The translations under genes were made by a program, and so were the position numbers. DNA of 64,000 bases from Strigamia acuminata (Eukaryota > Arthropoda > Chilopoda > Geophilomorpha > Linotaeniidae): assembly GCA_949358305.1 (NCBI GenBank), contig OX442324.1:7599601-7663600 (forward strand), in the 5' to 3' direction. Below the pieces are notes generated by a model. It saw only the letters and a program-made list of their open reading frames with translations, did no database searches and was not told where the DNA came from. This document shows, one piece after another, positions 10,359-22,872 of the stretch. Positions within the stretch are counted from its first letter, which is position 1. Every line of letters starts with the position of its first letter.

Positions 10359-11625
10359 AATTGCAACGTGCCGCGCTATGCCACACAATGTGCCGCCGCG
10401 ATAGGCCATCGAATCCGAATGTGTGTGATGCGAAACGCGAGTACGCGCGCGGAGAACGCGCGGCAATGCTAGCAACAGGAGCGCAACTGCCCAAGAAATT
10501 GCTCAACAATAAAAGGCACGTGGAAGCACGTGCCTGAAACAATAGGCACTTCAAATAAAGTTATTGTTAAAAAACGGGCTTCAAAACCAACAATTACACA
10601 ATAATTAAGGGGCAAGAAATGAACTTTGCTGCAATGCAAAGTTCTCAAAATACAGAGAAATGAAAGTTACACTTGTATAAAGAATTGACAATGTTTGAAA
10701 CCAATAAAAACTACAAAAACACACTTGTAAAAAACCCAAAACAACCCCCAGAATGAATTATTTGACTCAAATTAACCCTAAAACAGTCTTGGAGGTCGTG
10801 CAGACGACAGAGTCGGATCGGAAGGTTGCTAAAACCTGACGCCAAAACTAGCAATGGGACAGCTAGTTAGAAAACAGCTTTTTCATCAATCATGAACGCT
10901 GAAAACCTCACCCAGGGGTAGAAAATGATGGAGAGAACGTTTTCGCCATCTAAAACGGTCTAAAACGGGTCTAAAATGCCTAAACCGGCGCCTGGAACGT
11001 GGCGCAGTTGTTGGGTCAAATATTGTCAAAAATCAGTGGAAATTTGTCAAATATAGGCAAAAATCTGCTGAAATTTGTCAAAAATTGACCAAATTCCGTG
11101 CAAGTTTTGCAAGTTTTGTGCGCATCAAGCCATGCGCGCCTATACTATTGCACGAGCGCATTGACGCGTGATGAAAACCGACCACGTTTATATCAGTGAA
11201 TTCGAGCTACAAAAGTATCGAATCGCCATTCTAGTATGGAACAAAAAAAATTAAAAAATAAAAACTTTAATATACGAGAAACGTACAATTCCACTCAACT
11301 TTGTTTCAAATTTTATTTATTGGATCATTAAAAATAAACAGTAGTGTTGTGCACTGTACACTTAAATGTATACCGCAGTACAAGTACCGCGGTCCCGGTA
11401 CTGCACCGGTACACGTAAAAACGCGAGTTTCTCAAATTTAAAAAGTTGATGTCGGCGGCGATGCGTTGTTTTGTGGTGAGAATTTGCCTCGAGAATTGAT
11501 CTTATCTCTTTGTTTGCAATATTTTTTTTGGCATTCTTTGTTGATTTTTCGGTTTGAATTTGTTTTTTTCCGGTGTAATTTGAGTGGTGGAAGGTTGTTG
11601 GGGTGTGTTGAGGGCAATTTTGGTT
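10359..11625. repeat. Tandemly duplicated unit, second copy
   Basis: Matches 8672-10255 apart from the shorter minisatellite and an extra palindrome-rich insert at about 11370-11455 (GTACCGCGGTCCCGGTAC and neighbours). The two copies sit head to tail with about 100 bp between them. Confidence 0.8.
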
Positions 11626-11879
11626 ATTTGTTGATTTTTAATTGATTTAATCGTTTTCTGTTTGTTTTTGCTGGTTTTTAATCGATTTTTCTGTATTTTT
11701 GGTCAATTTTTACCAATTGTAATTGTTATTTGTCATTCTGAATTGATTATTGTCCGATTTTATTCGATTATTGTCAGATTTCAGTCGATTTTTGTCGATT
11801 TCTAATCAATGTTTATACATTTCTTATCAAGTTTTGTATATTTTTGTTGATTTTTAATCATATTTGTTCCTTTTTAATC
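11626..11879. repeat. T-rich degenerate repeat
   Basis: Loose repetition of TTGATTTTTAATC-type words, strongly T-rich on the plus strand. No gene. Confidence 0.5.
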
Positions 11880-12233
11880 AAAGTCGAAAACGAGTTGTAA
11901 ATGCGTTCGTATGCGACGCGAACGCGTATTGGAGTCGATTCCAAGTTCGTATTCCATCGCGAACGCGCATTTGAGACGTAAACAAGTTTATCTTTTTCAC
12001 TCTCGCTTGATCCCCCTTTATCGCGCCTCATTGCTCCTGTGAAAAAAAATATATGAGAATGCACAGAAATGAACCTTCCAATACTTACATGAAAATTGGC
12101 AACCTTGACACAAAACAGTCTATCGACACTCCCAACACCACCCCGGACATTTTTCGGAAGAGTTTGGTCCACCCGGAATCCGCAGAATAGTCTCCCCCGA
12201 AATGCGGATTTCGCGGACGCCAATCCGCGAAAA
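11880..12233 (-). repeat. Diverged lone terminal segment of the fold-back family
   Basis: Aligns with 1043-1402 and 14764-15123 with scattered substitutions and ends at the same CCGCGAAAAGG (12233), but no satellite array is attached on its left. It is either an older solo end or the remnant of a deletion. Confidence 0.7.
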
Positions 12234-12276
12234 GGATAAAAAATTTCCAATGTATAAACTTTATTTCTGTTTTCAG

Positions 12277-12486
12277 TTTCCTGATATGATTAAAGAAAAT
12301 CCTAAATATTATTTCCAAACATTTATCAAATTCTTTTCAAAAGCAGTTGTGGAGGCGTCTACTACGAACGAGTCATCGTGGGCGTCAAATTTGAATATTT
12401 TTAACTTTCTGCGTTTGCACGAATTCGCAGAATTCGTCCACTGGCATCGTGGCGACGCATGGTCGACATTTTGTATTCATATGTGA
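12277..12486 (+). other. Possible host exon beside a fold-back end
   Basis: A strong acceptor-like tract (TTTATTTCTGTTTTCAG, ending 12276) is followed by a frame open to a TGA at 12484-12486, about 69 residues, beginning FPDMIKENPKYYFQ. The composition is coding-like (phenylalanine, lysine and asparagine rich, no simple repeats). I do not recognise the family. The fold-back end at 12233 lies only 43 bp upstream, so the element would have landed in the preceding intron. Confidence 0.3.
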
Positions 12487-12563
12487 CGCGCACTCTATTT
12501 ACTCACGTAGAACACACGAATCGCGCGCGTCAACGCGCACATGTAAATTTAGTTTCACTGAAT

Positions 12564-15123
12564 CGCGTACGAGTTTTTCCCTTTTTCAACGCGAAATCGT
12601 ATTCGACTCGCTTTCTAGTCGAGTACGAATTTTGCCCTTCTTCAACGCGAAATCGTATTCGACTCGCTTTCTAGTCGAGTACGAATTTTGCCCTTCTTCA
12701 ACGCGAAATCGTATTCGACTCGTTTTCGAGTCGAATGCGAATTTTGCCCTTCTTCAACGCGAAATCGTATTCGACTCGTTTTCGAGTCGAATGCGAATTC
12801 GTATTCGACTCGTTTTCGAGTCGAATGCGAATTTTGTCCTTCTTCAACGCGAAATCGTATTCGACTCGTTTTCGAGTCGAGTACGAATTTTGCCCTTCTT
12901 CAACGCGAAATCGTATTCGACTCGTTTTCGAGTCGAGTACGAGTTTTGCCCTTCTTCAACGCGAAATCGTATTCGACTCGTTTTCGAGTCGAGTACGAGT
13001 TTTGCCCTTCTTCAACGCGAAATCGTATTCGACTCGTTTTCGAGTCGAGTACGAATTTTGCCCTTCTTCAACGCGAAATCGTATTCGACTCGTTTTCGAG
13101 TCGAGTACGAGTTTTGCCCTTCTTCAACGCGAAATCGTATTCGACTCGTTTTCGAGTCGAGTACGAGTTTTGCCCTTCTTCAACGCGAAATCGTATTCGA
13201 TTCGCTTTCGAATCGTATACGAGATGGTCGATTTTTGTTTCCCGGACTTTGATTCGTATTCGAGTTGTTACGAGTTCGTATTTCGATCGTATTCGTATTC
13301 GAATCGAATTCGAATCGTATTCGAATCGAATACGAATCGAATTCGAGTCGTATTCGAGATGGTCGATGATTTCCACTCGCTCGTATACGCGTTGTATACG
13401 AGCTCGTATTTTGATCGTAATCGTAAACGAATCGTTTACAAGTTGTATACAAGTTGTATACGACGTGTATACACCTCGTATACGAACGAAGTTTGTGAAA
13501 ACACAATTTCCAAATAAGACGTATGTGACTACTATGTGTTTTCATGTCGTAGTAAGTATCCGGTGGATTTTCCAAACTTCGTTCGTATACGAGGTGTATA
13601 CACGTCGTATACAACTTGTATACGACTTGTAAACGATTCGTTTACGATTACGATCAAAATACGAGCTCGTATACAACGCGTATATGAGCGAGTGGAAATC
13701 ATCGACCATCTCGAATGCGACTCGAATACGATTCGAATACATCTCGAATACATCTCGAATACGAGTCGTACGAGTCAAAGTCCGGTAACGGGTCATCGTA
13801 TTCGAGTTGTTACGAGTTCGTATTTTGATCGTATTCGTATTCGAATCGAATTCGAATCGTATTCGAATCGAATACGAATTCGCATTCGACTCGAAAACGA
13901 GTCGAATACGATTTCGCGTTGAAGAAGGGCAAAATTCGTACTCGACTCGAAAACGAGTCGAATACGATTTCGCGTTGAAGAAGGGCAAAATTCGCATTCG
14001 ACTCGAAAACGAGTCGAATACGAATTCGCATTCGACTCGAAAACGAGTCGAATACGATTTCGCGTTGAAGAAGGGCAAAACTCGTACTCGACTCGAAAAC
14101 GAGTCGAATACGATTTCGCGTTGAAGAAGGGCAAAACTCGTACTCGACTCGAAAACGAGTCGAATACGATTTCGCGTTGAAGAAGGGCAAAATTCGCATT
14201 CGACTCGAAAACGAGTCGAATACGAATTCGCATTCGACTCGAAAACGAGTCGAATACGATTTCGCGTTGAAGAAGGGCAAAACTCGTACTCGACTCGAAA
14301 ACGAGTCGAATACGATTTCGCGTTGAAGAAGGGCAAAACTCGTACTCGACTCGAAAACGAGTCGAATACGATTTCGCGTTGAAGAAGGGCAAAATTCGCA
14401 TTCGACTCGAAAACGAGTCGAATACGATTTCGCGTTGAAGAAGGGCAAAACTCGTACTCGACTCGAAAACGAGTCGAATACGATTTCTCGTTGAAGAAGG
14501 GCAAAACTCGTACTCGACTCGAAAACGAGTCGAATACGATTTCGCGTTGAAGAAGGGCAAAATTCGCATTCGACTCGAAAACGAGTCGAATACGATTTCG
14601 CGTTGAAGAAGGGCAAAACTCGTACTCGACTAGAAAACGAGTCGAATACGATTTCGCGTTGAAGAAGGGCAAAATTCGCATTCGACTCGAAAACGAGTCG
14701 AATACGATTTCGCGTTGAAGAAGGGCAAAATTCGTACTCGACTAGAAAGCGAGTCGAATACGAGATCATTTTTTGATCTGGGTCGTGAATGCGTCCGTAT
14801 GTCACGCGAACGCGTGTTGGAGTCGATTCCGAGTTCGTATTCCATCTTGAACGCGCATTGGAGACGTAAACCAGTTTATTTTACCCACTCTCGCTCGATC
14901 CCGCTTCATCGCTCCTTGTCGCTCCTGTGAAAAAAAATACATGAGAATGTGCAGAAATGAACCTTCCAATACTCACATGAAAATTGACAACCTTGACACA
15001 AAACAGTCTATTGACACTCCCAACACCACCCCGGACATTTTCCGGAAGAGTTTGGTCCACCCGGAATCCCCAGAATAGTCGCCCCCGAAATGCGGATTTC
15101 GCGGAAGCCAATCCGCGAAAAGG
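12564..15123. mobile_element. Satellite-bodied fold-back element (copy III)
   Basis: Contains a satellite array (12585-13200), an inverted-repeat core (13200-13770) and a satellite array in the opposite orientation (about 13880-14763), and closes with the terminal segment 14764-15123. From 13722 onward it matches copy I (1-1402), with no difference seen. The left terminal segment is missing, so the left boundary is approximate. The arrays face each other, so the element as a whole is a long palindrome built of short palindromes. Confidence 0.75.
13200..13770. repeat. Central inverted repeat of fold-back copy III
   Basis: Same design as 7830-8463, with the same unique centre (GTATGTGACTACTATGTG and neighbours). 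The right arm is shortened at about 13710, where it changes into CATCTCGAATA repeats and a GTCAAAGTCCGGTAACGG stretch. Confidence 0.8.
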
Positions 15124-16635
15124 TTAACCTTGAATCTATGCTGTGAGTGTGATGGCGCATTATTGGACGAAATGATAGAACAGGAAAACGAGGAGATTGA
15201 GCGGGAACGGGCCAGCACACCGCCAGTTCGAGACTGTGGATCCGAGTTGAGTATTACTCCGCCATTATTGGGACCAGTTAATCAGGTAATCATTGAGACA
15301 CCTCCTGATCAAATTATAAATGCGCAAGGACCTGAGAAGAAAGCGAGGGATCCACGTACAGCCAATTTGCCACAATCTCCAACCAGAAGACCAATCTCAG
15401 GTGAATTGAGTAGGCGAGCAACAGTAAAGATTGTGCCTCGTGAGGCTTCGCAGAAATCCAAAATTCCCGTCCTTGTGTCTCATTTTCGAGTGGTACCAAA
15501 CGCACCCCCAGGAAATACTAGCGCAACTATACCTCCTAACAGCACGGTAACTGTCTCTGATCGACTATACTTGACGGGGTCGCATTTAGAGTCAGCGCAA
15601 CCCCAGCTGGGCGATGGTACGTCAACAGTTACATCAGCTACTCATTGTGATTTATCCACCGATAGATCTGGAATCAGCACAAAACCGGTACATACATTTG
15701 AAGTCATTTACGAGTTGTTAAACCGATATGAGGTAAATATATATGCGCGAGACGTGCATCCATCACCGTCCAGATTCTATATGGAGCGCCGAGGCTGGAT
15801 AGCCTTGATAACTTTCATGATGGACCGCGACTTCAACATCCTCCAAGCCGATTTCCAAGAGGTATTTAATGAAATGCTTCTACGCATTCGTGCCATGTCT
15901 AACCAGACCCAGCATCGCTTGAGTCAGTGTGATCTGTATGATCGAGTAAATGCGCTGGAGTTGCTGATATGGGCAATGCATGAGGAAGTCTCCCAAGTGC
16001 TTCACCAGATTTTGAGGCGACGTGAGCGACGCGAGGGAGGCGACGAACGACGAAATCTGGAATATATGCGAAGATATGAAATGGAGATAGAGCGGCTCGG
16101 CGAGCGACATTGGGCAGATAGACGAGCAGTGGAGGAGGCTAGTGAGGATGAATTTAGACGACGACGGGAACGGACCCGTTTAACCGAATTGCGCGAAATT
16201 CGGTGTTCGACTGTCTATCGTTACGTGTTCCTGCCTCCTGCCCCACGCACAAGACGAGGTGAGTGGGATGCAACCCAACCATTCATAACTTTGGAACTAC
16301 TTCCAAGTTTGATGCCTCCCACCACGATTCGTTGCAATTTTGCTGAGGGAGAACGAGGATGTCTCCAGTTTGATATGTCGATTCGGGCTCAGCGACAGCT
16401 TTTCCGATCTTTAGCCATTGCGGACTTGCATATGTTTCGTTCGGAGGCTGATCCGTTGTTGCATCTTCTCTACCGGAGGTATGGAGAATACTTTTTGGCT
16501 CACTGTCTTTTCGAAATAAATCGTCAGGGCGCACGTACATTCCAAGATGCACGACGTGTTGTGGTGGAAGTGGCGTTTAACATGCTAATTTATTTCCGAG
16601 ATCCTCAACACCGTCAAACCTTGGAATTCGAGTAA
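15124..16635 (+). CDS. Third-ORF protein of a Ty3/Gypsy-like element (F), 5' end lost
   Basis: About 500 codons open from the fold-back junction to TAA at 16633-16635. The true start is missing; the first in-frame ATG is at 15172. The N-terminus has a cysteine cluster (CCECDG). A proline/serine/threonine-rich linker follows, then a helical arginine/glutamate-rich region (RRRERREGGDERR). The middle part (GW..L....DFN....DF, then a DC and a histidine-containing helix) and the C-terminal part (LF...A-DL, YGEYFL..., VVVEVAFNMLIYF) align with the third ORF of element E (33926-57339), so the two are homologues. The family is unknown to me. Its position upstream of a 3' LTR suggests an accessory ORF after pol. 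Confidence 0.6.
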   Translation, partial: LTLNLCCECDGALLDEMIEQENEEIERERASTPPVRDCGSELSITPPLLGPVNQVIIETPPDQIINAQGPEKKARDPRTANLPQSPTRRPISGELSRRATVKIVPREASQKSKIPVLVSHFRVVPNAPPGNTSATIPPNSTVTVSDRLYLTGSHLESAQPQLGDGTSTVTSATHCDLSTDRSGISTKPVHTFEVIYELLNRYEVNIYARDVHPSPSRFYMERRGWIALITFMMDRDFNILQADFQEVFNEMLLRIRAMSNQTQHRLSQCDLYDRVNALELLIWAMHEEVSQVLHQILRRRERREGGDERRNLEYMRRYEMEIERLGERHWADRRAVEEASEDEFRRRRERTRLTELREIRCSTVYRYVFLPPAPRTRRGEWDATQPFITLELLPSLMPPTTIRCNFAEGERGCLQFDMSIRAQRQLFRSLAIADLHMFRSEADPLLHLLYRRYGEYFLAHCLFEINRQGARTFQDARRVVVEVAFNMLIYFRDPQHRQTLEFE

Positions 16636-17445
16636 ATAACAATCCTAAACGTGACTTTGTGTGCGCAAGTTTTTTGCAAATTGAAGTCAGGAGATCGTAT
16701 TAATGGGCGCTTCGTAAAATTCCTCCGCTTCGGCGTTGAGTTGAAGGACTTGATGCGAGGATCCTGGTGATTTGCGAATACTTTGTGCGCACATCAACCT
16801 ACTATTCATCATTATTTTGTGTTTTCATCATATATTTTCATCTCTAATTGTGTCCAAAATGCGCCGCCAGATCGTGGATCTCTGGTAAATGCCCTAATAA
16901 AACATCTCCGCATTTGTGCGTTGAGTTTGGGCTGGCCTGCATTTAAATATCTTCACGGTATCCACAACCAACATTCATCATCATCTTTAAATCTTCATCA
17001 TTTTTCCGTTCCGCCATGCGATTCCATTGATGAGGCGCTCCGTAAAACATCTTTCAAGTTGGAGGACTTAATGGAAGGAACGTGGGCAACGGTAATGTGT
17101 TGATTCGAAGAACAAACAATTATTATTAGTGTTTCATCATAAGTGTTATTATTTTTTGCGCACGTTTTTCTACTGTGATAATTCTCACTGATAATTTATA
17201 TTTTTGTTTAATTATTTTTACGTTTTTAGTGCTTTAGAATCGGACAATTGGATTTTTAGTACTACAATTATATTTTATGTAAGTGCAATTATGATTTTGA
17301 TAATTTTTTAGTTATATTATTGAAATATCTATTTTAGTTTAATTATTTTGATATCTTTTTGTGCTATAATCATTCCAGAATTATCTTCATTTAATTATGA
17401 TAATTTCTTCCGAAGTTTAGGAATTTAATTTCATCTAATCCTTAT
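16636..17445 (+). other. 3' region of element F up to the element D insertion
   Basis: AT-rich downstream region after the third ORF. No convincing frame: an open stretch at 16783-17103 is serine/histidine-rich and looks random. It ends in TTAT (17442-17445), the left copy of the target-site duplication of element D. Confidence 0.5.
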
Positions 17446-19345
17446 TGTGACGGTTTACAATGGCTATAAATGCCTATTTTCTTAGAAAGAAGCGCTGTTG
17501 CGCCATTATCATGATATCTCGAAGATATTCTGTGTAAAACTGATAAATGTCTGGAATAAAGTTATTTATGATGTTTCAAATACAAAGATGTTCGTTTATT
17601 AAGAATAAACACTCATTCCTACTTGATATCAAAGGATTCCGGCCGAATCACGAAGAGTCGTCTGCTAAAACCGCATTTGTCAATGCGCAATGTTGCCACA
17701 AGATGGCGCGATTACGATTTAGCGGCAAATTCAAGATATGAATATAAAACATGTAAATAAATATAAAACTATATTTACTAGAATGAAACGAAGCTTTGTG
17801 AACATTAATATAAAGATATATTAATGTCTTGTGATGTTAAATACAATGTAACTTCCATTTTCTGCGGGACAGGACATTTGGTGATCAATCGATCAACCAA
17901 TAGATCTGATTGGTGGATCCATTTCCGGTCCTGGGTATCCAGTTCCGGTTGTGGTGAGAATTAGCACATTGTTCCTCCGTATCCACTTCCGGTGATACGG
18001 GATTGGAGGGATTCGTGGAACCCATGTTCCAATTGGATAACTGGATTAATCCTTAATCCAGTCAGGTTATATAAACCCAAACAACCGGCCATTCTGCAGC
18101 TCTGTTTGATTATTTCTGTTTGGTATTGTTACTTAAGAAGTATGATTCGTTGTTCACGTAAAAAACCTTTTGGTTCTTTGTTGATTTATTCGCAAAGAAC
18201 CGTTGCATGATTCTACAGAATCATGCCACCGCCGGCAATTGAAGTCGAAGTGCTGGGATTATTATGTTGCATAAATGTTACAGTCTACGGTTGCGACGCC
18301 GAAGGAGAACCCGCCGTTGTGCAATTCAGTATCCTCCGGACAGGACCAAGTTGTCTTTTTCGGTATGAACGTATTCCGTTACCACGAGTAGCATCGGTAT
18401 TGTTGAGAATCGGTTCCTTCACCTGATGGTGCCAAAGCAGTCTGTTTTACAGTAACCACGAGTAGCACCAAGTGTTTGGCAAGCTGATTCTCATGGTATT
18501 CGATGCCAAAGCAGTCGGTCTATTATTAGTACCGCGAGAGATAAAACTGCTGTGCGGAGCCGCGAGCTATCGACCCCTGTGTACGTGGTACCGTCAACCA
18601 CTCGATGGACGACCGTGCTGCGACGCCGGGGACGCTTGATACCGTTCTGCATGGCAAGGCGTATATTCTAATCGATGGCAATTGTGTGTTGCGACGGGAA
18701 GCTTAATCTTCATTTTATTTATAACAGCAAAACTTAAACTCGACAACCAGTTGGACCAAAATCAAGTCAGAAGACTTAATCTCATATTGAACTCAATATA
18801 ACCGATAAGTTGACGACAACTTATTCCCGAAATATCTAAATAAGAATTCACAACGATATGAATTAAATATAATTCATAAGTGGAATATTGATAAGTAAAT
18901 GAATACATTTACTTACACCAATATCCTCCCAAAGTTGTGGCGGTGCAGACAAAGTCAACCGCAATGCTCAGATCATTCGATTTATCGACGTGCGATAGTT
19001 TACACAGCGAACCAAGGAAACCAGCGAAGCCGTATCGGACTCCAGGACACAGCCATCCGGCTTAAGATGACATCTATAATCAGGTCGAGCGATGGGGAAA
19101 CCGCTCCCATATTCCAGACCCGTAGTGATATTATTCTAGGGCCAGTTGGCCAATTCTTTGTATAGTTTAATAGCTGATTTAACTTGCCAAATGTCGGCAT
19201 TAGTCCTATGTATAATTTAGCTCATCCATATTGTTTGCCAACAATAAACTGTCTTGTATTTATCTCGTATTGTATTCACTGTTTATTTATTGCGATCTCT
19301 TCCCGGTACCATTGTTAAATGGGAGTTGTGGTCGTCACCGTCACA
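17446..19345 (+). repeat. 5' LTR of element D
   Basis: 1900 bp, offset exactly 7503 bp from the 3' copy. It carries a TATA box (18068-18075), several CTTCCGG/TTTCCGG words around 17920-17995, and AATAAA at 19243-19248. If transcription starts just after the TATA box, the R region would exceed 1.1 kb. Confidence 0.92.
18068..18075 (+). promoter_or_regulatory. TATA box of the D LTR
   Basis: TATATAAA in the middle of the LTR, with an initiator-like TCTGCAGCTCTG about 30 bp downstream. The same site is at 25571-25578 in the 3' LTR. Confidence 0.5.
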
Positions 19346-19347
19346 CG

Positions 19348-19366
19348 TGGAGGTCCCACCGAGATT
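19348..19366 (+). other. Primer-binding site of element D (tRNA-Gln)
   Basis: TGGAGGTCCCACCGAGATT, 2 bp after the 5' LTR. Its complement is the CCA end, discriminator, acceptor strand and T-arm of a metazoan tRNA-Gln (acceptor GGTCCCA). Confidence 0.8.
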
Positions 19367-19369
19367 AGG

Positions 19370-22300
19370 TTGCAATTAAATTCGATTGAATTGCAACAGT
19401 GAATATTGGAGATAAATATTTAACTAAAAAGATTTAAGTTAAAAATAGACAGATTAAATTTTCAGTTTATATTTCCATGTGAAGAAGTTAAACTGATGAA
19501 ATAGAAATACGTAGTAGATTTTCCTTCATTATTTTCGTTTGAAGATTTTAGGGATTTCAAAGACTACCACCTAATCTCACACGTGGAGGTCCCACCGAGA
19601 TTAGGTTGCAATTAAATTCGATAGAATTGTAAAAGTGAATTTTGAGATAAATATTTAACTAAAAGATTTAGTTAAAAAACAGACAAGTTTCAAACCATGT
19701 TTATTTTCTTGAGAAACACCAAAACAGTCCTTTAACTAGGAATTTCGGAAGTTATAGACCTATCACACGATCACTGAAATAGGTTGCAAATTAATTCGAT
19801 CGAATTGCAAAAGCGAATCTTGAATCCGATATTAACTAAAAAATTTTAGTTAAAACAGACAAATAGATTTTCAGTTTATATTTTCATGTGAAAAGTTAAA
19901 CTGACGAAATGGAAACGTTTAGTGAACTCTCTTTACTATTTTCGTTCGACAATTTAAGGAATACGAAGTATTTTAAATAAGAAATCAAAAAAGTTTCGAG
20001 TGAAATAAGAATACAGATATTTTTTTTTCGAAGTTTGTTTTATTTCGAAAAGCTAAAAACATACAAGTTTAGAAGGCGGACTTCTTACGAATTTATCTTT
20101 CCACCTGAAAAGTTAAAACGAAGAAAACACCGCAACTATTTGGAAATATTTACAAGAAATTAAGTTTCTTGTAACTGTACGTCGACACCGATAGCCAGCG
20201 ACCACGCGCCATAGCAATACGCGTCGATCTCCGTATCAAACGCAGCAGGGAAGCTACTCAAACCTTCAACGCAAGGTGCGAACGAATGCTTGGAAATTAT
20301 GGCGGACAACAGATAAAAGACAGCGGAGAAATGTTACAGAAGGTTCGTAGAGATTTATTTAAGTGTCGCGAACTAATTTTTCCACTGCCATCGGTACCAA
20401 AGATAATTTAGTTGTTGGAGAAAAACAACACACTCCATTTCGCAGAAAAGATTTGCAAATCGAAATGAATATTACCTTTATTTGAAGGAATTAACTATTT
20501 TCACAAAAAGTACATTTTTTCCTTCGGGACAATGGAAATTAAGAAAATATAAAATGGCGGCGAATGAAGTTGCCGACCACATAGAATAGTATTTTTTACA
20601 TTGAAAGTTACGAATCACGATAAACGCTTTCCCTCGGAAAAGTAAAAGGATTTCATTCAATCTTTCCTTTCGGAAATTTAACAGTGTTTTAAGTTTCCAA
20701 CGATATTTGGGTCTCCCAAATTTTGAGAATTTCTAAATGAAATTTAGCTGTTTGAAAAACAACGAATATTTTTAGTAATCTAATCGGACATTTTCCCACA
20801 TGATTTCTTAAAACCGGAATAACAAATCCATTTGTGGCTATGAACTTTGCCACATGAAATATTTACGGAGCGAATATTTTTTGATTGGATTGAAGCTTTA
20901 AAATCAGATAGCTGATTTAAACGAAGAAAATAAGTTTCAAAGTAATTATTTTTCTTTCGGAAAAATCAAATAAATCACCGCTGATGAAAAGTTGTATTTT
21001 TCCATTCGAAAAAACTAAGAATTGCACAAGATTTATCTTCTATTTTGAACATAGATTTTATTCGGAAAAGGAAAGATTCTAGATACATTATTTTTCTCTA
21101 AAAATTAAGAATTTAGTCAATTTTCCTAAAGGTTAATGGAATGTCATCATATATTTCGTTCGTAATTTACGTGTTAAAGTTTAATCAGAAAAACGATTGA
21201 ATATGTTTTATTTGCGATAAGTAAAAGAAAGGTTCTTTAAAAATGGAATTTCGATGCAAATCCCACAGTAAAGGGAATGTTATGTGTGAGCAATTAACGA
21301 AAAGTTGGAATAACTTCATTTTATTTCATTCAAAAGTAGTTGTGAAAAATCAATTTCAAATATTTTTCAAAGAAAAATTATTTTTATCGGAAAAAAGTAA
21401 TTTACATGTCCTCGCGCGGACCGAGTAGTAAACTGCTTAATTGTGACATCGATACTGTTATTGTGTCACGTGTTATACGGAATTCCAAACCAGTGAATTA
21501 CGAATTTTGGCGCGATAGGAATAGAAGTTTGACAGTGAAAGTTCTCCAGATTTGTCTTTTCATTTGAAAAAGTTCAAATTGAGGAAATGCTGCAGCAGAT
21601 GAAGGTATTTACGACAATTGAGATTTAAATATTCTTTCATTCAAAAGATAAAAGATCTCTGCAAAAACATCTCGTTATTAGAGATAAGGGGGACGAAAAT
21701 TATTAAAACGAATAATCAAAGACACGTCCTTCGTAAATATCGCAAAGGAATAACTAATTGTGAAAACAATTGTCCGCTCAGGAAAAGTGGAATTTAGCTA
21801 GATATTTTCTTTCGAAAAATCAAAGCAATTGTCATCAAAAAAGAAAGATTTGATGAATAATTTTTACCCAAAAGTCTAAAGGATTGTCGAATAGTTTTCT
21901 CCCGAAAAACAAGTACACATTTGTACCAATAACTTTATCGTTTAAAGTAAAATTTCGAATATTTTCTTTTGGAAGATTAGAGAATTAGATAATTTTTCTC
22001 GCAAAACAAATTTAAAGAATTTTAACGAATTTTTATTTGTTAAAAAAATTTGTTAAAAAAGGGGGAGATGGATGGTGAAAATTTATTTTTTCACACTCGA
22101 AAAATGGAATTTAAACCCGAAAAAGTAAAGACTTGGTCAAATTATTCTTCCTATTGGAAATGAATACACAATGTTGGGAATCGAAAATAGATTTCAATTA
22201 CAAAGGAATGATTATTTGAACGATAATTGAATAAGAATAAGAAAAATTGAGAGTTTGAGAAAACTTTATTAAAACTGTGGTTGTAATGATATTACACACT

Positions 22301-22500
22301 AAACGGAATAATCAAAGAAAAATATTTTTTGAAGAAAAGTTATTTAATTATTTGGATTGGTAAAAATCCCAAAGTTCAAGAAGATTGAAGTAAGTTTATT
22401 TTATTTTCATTTGAAAAATACAATATTTTACGAATGTCTTCCCGAAGGAATTTTATTTTATCGGTAAAATTGAATCTCGAAGGGAACGGACTTAGTAGAG
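19370..22500 (+). other. Long AT-rich leader of element D
   Basis: About 3 kb without a convincing gene. It contains repeated TTTTC.TTCGAAAA-like words and two GGGGGA purine tracts (AAGGGGGACGAAAA near 21687 and AAAAGGGGGAGATGG near 22060) resembling the tract before the 3' LTR. These could be extra plus-strand priming sites. Confidence 0.4.
19584..19602 (+). repeat. Second, duplicated primer-binding site in the D leader
   Basis: The same 19 bases recur about 236 bp downstream, preceded by the same CACACG that spans the LTR end and followed by the same AGGTTGCAATTAAATTCGAT. A third, decayed copy of the following sequence is near 19780. The leader is therefore a tandem duplication that copied the LTR terminus plus the primer site. 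Confidence 0.8.
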
Positions 22501-22544
22501 AACTACTAAATAGATGTAACGTCCTTTATACCATTGGCCGACAC

Positions 22545-22610
22545 TAACATCCGCCAATCAGAAGTTGGGAGATCTAGGGATCCCCAGCCCCCTGCTATTA
22601 AAGGAGGACC
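22545..22610 (+). promoter_or_regulatory. Possible internal promoter of element D
   Basis: A CCAATCAG box (near 22554) lies about 40 bp upstream of a TATTAAA (near 22597) in a locally GC-richer patch 270 bp before the ORF. The motif match is the only evidence. Confidence 0.25.
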
Positions 22611-22872
22611 AGATCAGATACTGATCATTCGCATCCAGACCAGACCAGAAGACGTGTTCCAGAGTCATCTTGACCACGCCGTCCCGATTTCAGTCACGAT
22701 TCGAATTTTGTGTGCCGTGTAACCTGCAAAAGCTAACACGTGTCAAACAAACGCGAAGTTTAATTTTATTTTGTCAAAAGTAAAGTTTAGAAGTGTTTCT
22801 TGTTGAAAAGTGTATTATATTCGTCTTCTTTATAAATTAAAGAATTAAAATCGTCAGATTTTGAATTTTTTT

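Noticed and set aside
19348-19366. Genuine tRNA gene at the tRNA-like sequence
   Set aside because: Only the 3'-end complement is present, directly after an LTR. It is a primer site.
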